From NCBI GenBank assembly GCA_945902255.1, contig CAMDMO010000081.1, forward strand, positions 1 through 6,791: a stretch of 6,791 bases of DNA. The letters run 5' to 3'. This stretch comes from Rickettsia typhi (GTDB lineage Bacteria > Pseudomonadota > Alphaproteobacteria > Rickettsiales > UBA1997). How positions within the stretch are numbered: position 1 is the first letter of the stretch; every line of letters begins with the position of its first letter. Both the position numbers and the translations under genes were made by a program. Positions 1 through 6,073 of the stretch are shown here, piece after piece. The notes beneath the pieces are model-generated. The model ran no database searches, was not told where the DNA came from, and saw only the letters and a list, made by a program, of their open reading frames with translations.

Positions 1-13
1 AGTAATGCGATAT

Positions 14-880
14 TTATTGATTATTTCTAATGTTACCAAAATATTTAAAAAACTCACTATCTGGTGAAATTATCATTTTAGTTTTATCGGCATGAAAGGC
101 TTCTTTGTAAGCGCTCATAGAGCGATAAAAATCAGCAAATTCTGGATCGCGACCATAAGATGAAGCATAAATTTTAATTGCTTCAGCCTCGCCATTACCA
201 CGAATTATGTCAGATTTTTTCTTAGCTTCAGCAAGTGTGATTGTTCTTTGTTTATCAGCTTCAGCACGAATTTTTGCAGCTTCCTCAGCGCCATTAGCTC
301 TAATTTCACGCGCTTCTTTTTCACGCTCAGTTTGCATGCGAGCATAAATTGCATCGCTATTTTCTTTTGGCAAATCAGCTCTCATAATTTTTACATCAAT
401 AATTTTAATGCCAAAAATTGCCGATTCACGGCTTACAGCTTCTTGAATTTGCGCCATAATATCAATACGATTTTCAGTAAGTAATTCGCTTAAAGCAACT
501 TCACCAATAACTTGACGCAAGCTTGAGTCAAGAATGCCAGACAGTTTATTTTCTAAGCCATTAATAATATTTACTGTGGTATAAAATTTTAGCGGATCAA
601 TAATTTGATATTTTGCAAAAGCGTTAATTATTAAGCGTTTTTGATCAGAGGCAATAACCTCTTGTTCGGCAATGCTTAAGTCGATAATTCTTTTGTCGAA
701 CGCAATTATATTATGCAAAAGCGGCATTTTAAAATGAATTCCGGGTTTGTTGATAACTCGAATTGGTTCGCCAAATTGCAGAATTAAAACTTGTTGTCTT
801 TGATCGACGGTAAACATTGTGCTAACAAGTAGCAGTAAAATTATGGTAGAAAAAATCAGTAATTTTTTTGGAAAAATCAT
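14..880 (-). CDS. hflC: HflC, SPFH/band-7 subunit of the HflKC modulator of FtsH protease
   Basis: Inner-membrane protein that with HflK forms a large cage around the AAA protease FtsH and modulates its access to membrane substrates (known for the family). The 288-residue product has a short cytoplasmic N-terminus, one membrane segment at about residues 7-23, then a band-7 domain (about 23-180) opening with VDQRQQVLILQFGEP, a typical HflC start. An Ala/Glu/Lys/Arg-rich helical stretch (about 180-240, REKEAREIRANGAEEAAKIRAEA) follows, and then the usual HflC tail with FYRSMSAYKEAF and SPDSEFFKYF. It is shorter than the E. coli protein (about 334), as usual for alphaproteobacterial versions. 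The start is firm: an in-frame TAA lies 6 bases upstream of the ATG. It begins 2 bp after the hflK stop with no clear Shine-Dalgarno, so translation is probably coupled to hflK. The gene is complete; its stop lies 13 bp from the window edge, so the next gene cannot be seen. Confidence 0.96.
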   Translation of the reverse strand: MIFPKKLLIFSTIILLLLVSTMFTVDQRQQVLILQFGEPIRVINKPGIHFKMPLLHNIIAFDKRIIDLSIAEQEVIASDQKRLIINAFAKYQIIDPLKFYTTVNIINGLENKLSGILDSSLRQVIGEVALSELLTENRIDIMAQIQEAVSRESAIFGIKIIDVKIMRADLPKENSDAIYARMQTEREKEAREIRANGAEEAAKIRAEADKQRTITLAEAKKKSDIIRGNGEAEAIKIYASSYGRDPEFADFYRSMSAYKEAFHADKTKMIISPDSEFFKYFGNIRNNQ

Positions 881-882
881 AT

Positions 883-2022
883 TTAGTTAACTTTTTTAGG
901 TTGCGCAGATTGTTGTTGAATATCAGTTAGTGGATAATAAGGAACCACGCCAGATTTTCCAGCTCCTTTATCAATAATTACCTTATCAGTATCGCGATAA
1001 ATTTTTTCCATCGTTTCAAGATAGATTCGTTTTTTTGTAACTTGTTTTGATTTTAAATATTGATTATAAACTGATAAAAATCTTTGCGCTTCGCCTTCAG
1101 CATTAGCCACAACTTCTTTTTTATATGCCTCAGCTTGTTCATGCATTTGTGAGGCAGAGCCGCGCGCGCGAGGAATAATGTCGTTAGCGTAAGATTGCGC
1201 TTGGTTTATTTCCTTTTCTTTGTCAGCTTTTGCGGTTTGCACATCGCGAAACGCATCAATTACTTGCGAAGGCGGATCAACTCTTCTTAATTGCACTAAA
1301 ACAATTCTTACTCCAGATTTATATGAATCTAGGGTTTGTTGTAATAAAATTTTAGCCTCTTGTTCAATTTTTTGTTTACCATCAGAAAGCGCGTCAGCAA
1401 TAGGTGTGCGGGCAATAATTTCACGCATTATGCTTTCAGAGGTTCTGCGAATTGTTTGATTTTGTGAAGCGATGTTAAAAACAAAATCTTTAATATCAGA
1501 AATTTGCCACTGCACTTGAAATTCAATATCAACAATATTCTCATCGCCAGTAAGCATAAGGCTTTCAGCGTCAAAATTTCTTTTATCATTTTTATTTACA
1601 AAAGAAGAAAATCCGAATTCTTCGGTATTAACTCGAGTAACACTTTTTTTAATTTCAGATCCAAAGGGGTAGGGAATGTGATAATTTAAGCCGGCAGTTG
1701 TAACTGCGTAAAATTTTCCGAAGTAAAATACTACTGCATTTTCATCGGTATCAACCTTGTAAAACCCTAGTGACAACCATAATAAAAGCGCGCCAAGAAA
1801 AATTAAACCAATAACTGATTTTTGTGGTTTTTGACCTGAATTTTGATTATTTCCACCAAAATTTTTTTTAAAAAACTCATTAATTTTTTTAATAAAGTCA
1901 TCAAAAGCATCATCAGTTTTTTTTGGCTCAAAACTTCCTTTATTATCTGAATTTTTTTTAGGATCTTTATTTTCGCCACTCCATGGCCCCCAAGGCCCAC
2001 TATTCATAAAAAGTTTTAACAT
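883..2022 (-). CDS. hflK: HflK, SPFH/band-7 subunit of the HflKC modulator of FtsH protease
   Basis: Partner of HflC in the FtsH-associated HflKC complex. The 379-residue product starts with a charged, low-complexity cytoplasmic region containing the Trp/Gly-rich GPWGPWSGENK typical of HflK, then Lys/Asn/Asp-rich sequence to about residue 68. One membrane segment follows (about 69-87, VIGLIFLGALLLWLSLGFY), then the band-7 domain (about 88-270). The HflK hallmark LTGDENIVDIEFQVQW is at 157-172 and RRVDPPSQVIDAF at 246-258. A helical region (about 260-340) contains ANAEGEAQRF, and the C-terminal tail is polar. Length matches alphaproteobacterial homologues. The annotated start (2022) has no Shine-Dalgarno; a second in-frame ATG five codons in (position 2007) gives MNSGPWGPWSG, which looks more like typical HflK N-termini, so the true start may be there. 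It is first in a two-gene operon with hflC and divergent from mrp. Confidence 0.96.
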   Translation of the reverse strand: MLKLFMNSGPWGPWSGENKDPKKNSDNKGSFEPKKTDDAFDDFIKKINEFFKKNFGGNNQNSGQKPQKSVIGLIFLGALLLWLSLGFYKVDTDENAVVFYFGKFYAVTTAGLNYHIPYPFGSEIKKSVTRVNTEEFGFSSFVNKNDKRNFDAESLMLTGDENIVDIEFQVQWQISDIKDFVFNIASQNQTIRRTSESIMREIIARTPIADALSDGKQKIEQEAKILLQQTLDSYKSGVRIVLVQLRRVDPPSQVIDAFRDVQTAKADKEKEINQAQSYANDIIPRARGSASQMHEQAEAYKKEVVANAEGEAQRFLSVYNQYLKSKQVTKKRIYLETMEKIYRDTDKVIIDKGAGKSGVVPYYPLTDIQQQSAQPKKVN

Positions 2023-2092
2023 ATTGTTTGTTAGATGAGTTGTCGTTAAATTATTAAATATAGATTCTCATATTAATTCATTTTTTTTCAAT
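2023..2092. promoter_or_regulatory. divergent promoter region between hflK and mrp
   Basis: This 70-bp, very AT-rich spacer separates the start codons of the leftward hflKC operon and rightward mrp, so it should contain promoters for both. On the plus strand TATAGA (2059-2064) is a plausible -10 hexamer. On the minus strand TATATT (2057-2062) is another, and the two overlap. I find no convincing -35 at 16-18 bp for either, so the exact elements are tentative. An eight-T run (2081-2088) lies just before the mrp start. No operator-like palindrome was noticed. Confidence 0.4.
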
Positions 2093-2890
2093 ATGACAGA
2101 AAAAACTTTTGCCGATTTTTGTCGACAAATTCCTGATGTGGTTGGTGTAAAAAAAATTATCGCAATTGCTTCTGCTAAAGGAGGAGTTGGCAAATCAACC
2201 ATTGCCTGCAATTTATCTATAAGCTTAAAGAGAAAAGGATATAATGTTGCGTTGGTTGATGCCGATATATATGGACCATCAGTGCCTCACTTGATGAATC
2301 TTTCAGGCAAGCCAGAAATGAGAGATAATCTTATTTTACCACTTATTTCCTTTGGCGTAAAATGTATCTCTATAGGTTCAATGGTTGACGAAGCTTCTGC
2401 TGGTGTGTGGAGAGGTCCAATGGTAACGAAAATTCTTTATCAATTAATTCGTAGCGTAAATTGGCGTAGCGATAACAAAGATGTTGATGTTATGATTATT
2501 GACATGCCTCCGGGAACCGGAGATGTTTATTTAAGTATGGCTGAAAAATTTCCGCTTAACGGAGTGGTAATTGTTTCAACCCCGCAAAGTCTTGCTGTAA
2601 TTGACGTGGTTAAGTCAATTGACTGTTTTAAAAAACTGAATATTCCCATAATTGGCCTTATTCAAAATATGTCTTATTTAGAGATTGATGGTGAAAAAAA
2701 ATATTTATTTGGAAGGGATGGCGCAAAAAACTTGGCTGAAAAATTACAAATTAAATTTTTAGGAGATGTGCCGCTAAATCAAGAAATATCTGATTCAACA
2801 GAAAATCGTCTGCCAATTTTAGAAGTGCAGCCAAATTCTAAAACTGCAATTATTTTAAATAAAATGGCCGATGATATTTTAGTTCTATAG
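2093..2890 (+). CDS. mrp: Mrp/ApbC/NBP35-family P-loop ATPase, short form lacking DUF59 and CxxC
   Basis: Cytosolic ATPase of the MinD/ParA superfamily; family members carry and transfer iron-sulfur clusters to apoproteins. The 265-residue product shows a deviant Walker A KGGVGKST (29-36), the switch-I region DADIYGPSVPHL (56-67), the Mrp-typical WRGPM (106-110), Walker B/switch II IIDMPPGTGD (135-144), STPQSLAVID (162-171) and a degenerate QNMSY (191-195) followed by LFGRDGA. Two family features are missing: the N-terminal MIP18/DUF59 domain (only about 20 residues precede the ATPase core, against about 90-110 usually) and the CxxC pair after ENMSY. The four cysteines (10, 39, 91, 178) are scattered. 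ATPase residues are intact, so the gene is probably functional, but cluster binding must differ or be lost. No other upstream ATG precedes the in-frame stop at 2036-2038, and hflK begins 70 bp away, so no DUF59 exon is hidden there. No Shine-Dalgarno is evident. Confidence 0.93.
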   Translation: MTEKTFADFCRQIPDVVGVKKIIAIASAKGGVGKSTIACNLSISLKRKGYNVALVDADIYGPSVPHLMNLSGKPEMRDNLILPLISFGVKCISIGSMVDEASAGVWRGPMVTKILYQLIRSVNWRSDNKDVDVMIIDMPPGTGDVYLSMAEKFPLNGVVIVSTPQSLAVIDVVKSIDCFKKLNIPIIGLIQNMSYLEIDGEKKYLFGRDGAKNLAEKLQIKFLGDVPLNQEISDSTENRLPILEVQPNSKTAIILNKMADDILVL

Positions 2891-2956
2891 TTTTATAAAT
2901 AATTTATGGACTTTTTATAGCTTTACTTACAAAGTGCTATTATGTGAGATGCATTA

Positions 2957-3101
2957 TGAGGCTGTCGCAAAATTGTCTTTTTCGGTAATTTTTAGTTTTA
3001 CTAAATTTGTTCGAGAGCGCTTATATCTAATAAGCTTACCTTCTCACAAATTTAGTAAAACCCAAAATTCCTCGAAAAATCCTAATTTTGCGACAGCCTC
3101 A
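2957..3101. repeat. 145-bp near-palindromic element with 18-bp perfect terminal inverted repeats (MITE/IS-remnant-like)
   Basis: The outer arms are perfect inverted copies: TGAGGCTGTCGCAAAATT at 2957-2974 and its reverse complement at 3084-3101. After imperfect middle segments (2975-2995, 21 nt; 3061-3083, 23 nt, both containing TTTTTCG and AATTTT when read in the same sense) comes a second perfect pair: TTTTACTAAATTTGT at 2996-3010 and its complement at 3046-3060. The 35-nt core has a small GCTTAT/ATAAGC hairpin (3019-3024, 3030-3035). The whole unit could extrude as a cruciform or fold as one long RNA hairpin. The GAGGCTGTCGCAAAA ends look like insertion-sequence terminal repeats, and size and structure fit a MITE or a palindromic repeat such as those of Rickettsia. 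No transposase gene and no clear target duplication are present (flanks CATTA and ATATA). It may also act as a bidirectional terminator between mrp and tolC, although no T-tract follows it. Confidence 0.85.
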
Positions 3102-3102
3102 A

Positions 3103-3108
3103 TATAAA
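3103..3108 (+). promoter_or_regulatory. possible -10 box for the secretion operon
   Basis: TATAAA lies just outside the right end of the palindromic element and 14 bp before the tolC start codon. It is the best -10-like hexamer in the 21-bp gap, but no good -35 sits 16-18 bp upstream (that position falls inside the right arm), and the leader would be only a few bases long. A second candidate, TATTAT at 2938-2943, lies left of the element and also lacks a good -35; transcription from it would have to cross the palindrome. Confidence 0.2.
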
Positions 3109-3122
3109 GATAACCAAAAGTC

Positions 3123-4391
3123 ATGAATAAAAAATTAAAATTCTTACTAATATTTTCAATTGCAACCACTATAGGCAAAGCCTCCTTTGCGTCTAATCTA
3201 GAAGATGCAATAGCAATTGCTAAAGCAAATAATAAAACAATTAAATTTGAAGACTATAAATTGCAGGCTGCAGAATCTTTGAAAGATGAAGCGGTAGGAG
3301 CCTTCTTGCCCAATGTTAGCGCTAGTGGTCAATATGGAAAAAGAAAAAGTAATATCAATAATGGTCGCGCCAATAATACTGGATATAACAATAATCGCGT
3401 AGAAGAGTTAAGGGCGGAGCAGCCAATATTTGACGGCTTCGGTTCAATTGCAAAATATAATGAAGCTGATTATAAAGTAAGATCTGCAACTCTGCAAAAT
3501 CAAAGTAAAAAACAAGAAATTAGTTTTGAAGCCGTTCGTGTTTATTGTAATTTATTTCGTTATCAAGAAATTCTAAAAATACAGGAAGAAAATAAAAGGC
3601 TTATTGGTCAAATTTACGAATTAGCAAAAAATAGAAATAAGAAAAAAATATTAGATAAAAGTGATGTTATAAAATTTGAATATGAGTTGTCGGAAGGCGA
3701 AACTCATTATTTTGAAGCTTTAAATAAATTTTCAAAATCTCAATTTGAATATCAAAATGTTATTGGCGAGCTTCACAAAGATTTAATTATGCCAACAATA
3801 ACAAAAGAAAAATTTGATAAAGCAACCGCTACTCACAACGCCTTATTAAATAACCATAATTTAAGATCTTACCACTTTAATTATTTAGCATCAAAATCAG
3901 CTTATAGCGCTGAAAAATCAGCATTTGCGCCAAGTGTTTCGCTAGTGGGATCAATCAGCAAGCAGCAAAATGCTATTTATTTAAACGGATCTAATTTTGA
4001 AAATAGAACGGTTTCCCTCAATGTTACAGTGCCTCTTTTTCAAAAAGGAGTTGAATATTCGAATTTATCCAAAGCTAAAAGTCAAAGCTCAGCGGCTCGT
4101 GAAGAATTAGAAGTTAATAGAGGAAATCTTACTCAAGAAATTGGTTCAGCAATTGAAGAATATGATTTTTATACCAAATTAAGTCAGGCAAACGAACAAC
4201 TTTTAACTTTAGCGGAAAATCGCGCTGATATTTTAATTGAAAGACTAAATTCTGGAGTTGGCGATTCAATTGAAGCTCTAAGGGCAGAAATTGAAATGAA
4301 CCAGCGCAAAATAGAATTTTTTAACTCAAAAATGGATTTGGTAACTTCTTATTATAAAATCAAATTTTTACTTGGAGAAATGCAAATTTAA
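3123..4391 (+). CDS. tolC: TolC-family outer-membrane channel of a type I secretion system
   Basis: Outer-membrane efflux/secretion channel; trimers of this family form the exit duct for ABC exporters. The 422-residue product starts with a Sec signal peptide (Lys-rich n-region, hydrophobic core about 6-18, likely cleavage after SFA at 23). The two internal TolC repeats are visible. Repeat one has NLEDAIAIAKANN (25-37), FLPNVSASGQYG (61-72) and QPIFDGFGS (100-108); repeat two has FAPSVSLVGSISK (268-280), VPLFQKGVEYSNLSKAKS (303-320) and a helical ending with LNSGVGDSIEALRAE (375-389). The region between the first two strands is Asn-rich (NINNGRANNTGYNNNR, 77-92) and by homology would be a surface-exposed loop. 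An in-frame TAA nine bases before the ATG fixes the start; only a weak AAAAG precedes it. It leads the operon, 2 bp before the ABC transporter gene, which supports a dedicated secretion role, though a TolC can also serve drug efflux. Confidence 0.92.
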   Translation: MNKKLKFLLIFSIATTIGKASFASNLEDAIAIAKANNKTIKFEDYKLQAAESLKDEAVGAFLPNVSASGQYGKRKSNINNGRANNTGYNNNRVEELRAEQPIFDGFGSIAKYNEADYKVRSATLQNQSKKQEISFEAVRVYCNLFRYQEILKIQEENKRLIGQIYELAKNRNKKKILDKSDVIKFEYELSEGETHYFEALNKFSKSQFEYQNVIGELHKDLIMPTITKEKFDKATATHNALLNNHNLRSYHFNYLASKSAYSAEKSAFAPSVSLVGSISKQQNAIYLNGSNFENRTVSLNVTVPLFQKGVEYSNLSKAKSQSSAAREELEVNRGNLTQEIGSAIEEYDFYTKLSQANEQLLTLAENRADILIERLNSGVGDSIEALRAEIEMNQRKIEFFNSKMDLVTSYYKIKFLLGEMQI

Positions 4392-4393
4392 AT

Positions 4394-6073
4394 ATGAAAC
4401 GCCACCAAGCATCTCCGCTTCAAATAGCGCTCAGTAAATGTAAAACAGCCTTTCTTTTTGCCTTTCTTTTTAGTTTCTTCATTAGCTTACTTACATTGGC
4501 AATGCCAATTTATTCAATGCAAGTTCTTGATCGCGTATTATCAAGTAACAGCATAGAAACCTTGGTTTTCTTATCCTTGATAATGATAGTGTTTTTTATT
4601 TTTTTGGGAATTTTAAATGCTATTCGATCTGCAGTTTTTTTACAAATATCAAATTGGTTAGATAAAAGCCTTTCACCAGTTTTGTTTGATTCTGGAATTG
4701 AAAATCAAGATAATAAAAGCCTCTCAATCCAAAATTTAAGAGATCTGCAGGCAATAAAATCTTTTATCGCTAGTCAAAATTTAGGTGTAATTTTTGACGC
4801 TCCTTTCGCAATAGTTTTTTTAATTTTCATTTTTTTTATTCATCCAATAAATGGAATTGTCACGGTCGTAGGGGCGTTGATATTGCTTAAAATGGCTTTT
4901 ATCAATGAAAAAATGACTAAAGATTTAATCGAAAAAACCAATGAAATGCAAGTTGAGTTAGCTCGTGATTTTGAAATTATTTCATCAAATTCCGAAAGTG
5001 TAAAAGCGATGGGAATGAAGAATAATGTTAAAAAAACTTGGCAAATTTCTAACTCAAAATTTAGAGAATTATCAAATCAACTAGCTTCACGCTCTAATAT
5101 AATTGGCTCTACAACAAAATCTCTGCGCCTTACAATTCAAATGGTTACCACTGCAGCAAGCGCAATATTGGTTATCTATAATAAAATGTCTTCTGGCGGA
5201 ATAATTGCTGTTTCAATTTTGTCTGGAAAAGCTTTAACGCCATTCGATTCAGCAATTTCTTTGTGGAAAGTAATTACTACGGCAAAAAAATCTTACAGCC
5301 GCTTACATGAATCGCTCAAAAGTTACGATCTTGATAAGGATAAAATTTCTCTACCAGAAATGCGCGGAGAAGTTTCGGCTGAGAAATTAGTTTATAAGGT
5401 TGATAAATTGGATCGTTTTTTAATTAAAGGACTATCCTTTCAAATTAACCCAGGAGAGCTAATAGCAATTGTTGGGCCAAGCGGCTCGGGAAAAACAACT
5501 TTAGCAAGATTATTAGTTGGCATCATAAAACCAACATCAGGAGTTGTTAGATTTGACGGCGCTGATTTAGCGGATCAAGATTTTGAAAAAATTGGTAAAT
5601 TTATTGGATATTTGCCACAAGATATTGAGCTATTTAAAGGAACTATAAAAGAAAATATTTCGCGAATGAGTAAAGAAGAATCAGACGAAGATATAATTGC
5701 GGTTGCAGAACTTTGTGGAATTCACAAAATAATTTTAAATCTTCCAAATGGATATGAAACAAAAATTGATAAAGAATCACTAAATTTATCCGCTGGACAA
5801 AAACAAAGAATTGGATTAGCCAGAGCCTGTTTTGGCAATGTAAAACTTGTGGTTTTGGATGAGCCAAATTCTAATCTAGATACCGAAGGAGAAATGGCTT
5901 TAGTTAATGTAATGAGGCAATTATCAAAAAGAAAAGTTACAACAATTTTAATCACTCACAAACCATCAATTGCAGCTCTATGCAATAAAGTAATGCTATT
6001 AAATGAAGGACAAATTGCAGTATTTGATGAGTCGAAAAATGTAATAAGAAAAGACAATAAAATAAATGCTTAA
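4394..6073 (+). CDS. prtD: PrtD/AprD-type type I secretion permease/ATPase (ABC exporter)
   Basis: Inner-membrane ABC half-transporter that dimerises, binds the C-terminal signal of a substrate and drives its one-step export through adaptor and TolC. Its 559 residues fit the PrtD group (about 560-590). The membrane domain (about 16-300) has hydrophobic segments near 18-40, 56-75, 131-149, 152-170 and 248-262, with AMPIYSMQVLDRVLSSNS (36-53) characteristic of type I exporters. The nucleotide-binding domain (about 325-550) has Walker A GPSGSGKTT (361-369), Q-loop YLPQD (406-410), signature LSAGQ (465-469), Walker B LVVLDE (485-490) followed by the PrtD-typical PNSNLD (491-496), and the switch histidine in ITHKPS (H522). 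The signature has Ala where LSGGQ has Gly, a tolerated change. There is no N-terminal C39 peptidase-like domain, so HlyB and bacteriocin exporters are excluded. GGAGA (4374-4378) lies too far upstream to be an ideal ribosome site; the 2-bp gap suggests coupling to tolC. Confidence 0.95.
   Translation: MKRHQASPLQIALSKCKTAFLFAFLFSFFISLLTLAMPIYSMQVLDRVLSSNSIETLVFLSLIMIVFFIFLGILNAIRSAVFLQISNWLDKSLSPVLFDSGIENQDNKSLSIQNLRDLQAIKSFIASQNLGVIFDAPFAIVFLIFIFFIHPINGIVTVVGALILLKMAFINEKMTKDLIEKTNEMQVELARDFEIISSNSESVKAMGMKNNVKKTWQISNSKFRELSNQLASRSNIIGSTTKSLRLTIQMVTTAASAILVIYNKMSSGGIIAVSILSGKALTPFDSAISLWKVITTAKKSYSRLHESLKSYDLDKDKISLPEMRGEVSAEKLVYKVDKLDRFLIKGLSFQINPGELIAIVGPSGSGKTTLARLLVGIIKPTSGVVRFDGADLADQDFEKIGKFIGYLPQDIELFKGTIKENISRMSKEESDEDIIAVAELCGIHKIILNLPNGYETKIDKESLNLSAGQKQRIGLARACFGNVKLVVLDEPNSNLDTEGEMALVNVMRQLSKRKVTTILITHKPSIAALCNKVMLLNEGQIAVFDESKNVIRKDNKINA

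Noticed and set aside
248..484. Plus-strand open frame of 78 codons within hflC
   Set aside because: Lies antisense inside a well-supported band-7 gene; the peptide has no recognisable motif and its composition is that of a mirror frame.
1803..2000. Lys/Leu-rich open frame overlapping the 5' part of hflK on the same strand
   Set aside because: An alternative frame of the Lys/Asn-rich hflK linker; poly-A codon runs produce it, and the hflK frame is continuous and matches the family.
2895..2907. ATAAAT-A-ATTTAT palindrome just after the mrp stop as a terminator
   Set aside because: All A/T, loop too short to fold as drawn, and such palindromes are common by chance in DNA this AT-rich, even though a five-T run follows at 2912-2916.
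2917..2940. ATAGC...GCTAT hairpin after mrp as a transcription terminator
   Set aside because: Only five paired bases at the base, a bulged upper stem and no following T-run on the plus strand; too weak to call.
2957..3101. Reading the palindrome as a CRISPR repeat, riboswitch or attachment site
   Set aside because: There is a single unit with no repeat-spacer periodicity, no known riboswitch core, and no integrase or tRNA gene nearby.
2949..3107. Calling the 52-codon open frame across the palindrome as a gene
   Set aside because: No known domain, poor ribosome site, and its sequence is fully accounted for by the repeat element; kept only as a finding.
5643..5955. Two minus-strand open frames under the ATPase domain of the ABC exporter
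   Set aside because: Antisense to the conserved Walker A-to-H-loop region; no domain or start signal of their own.
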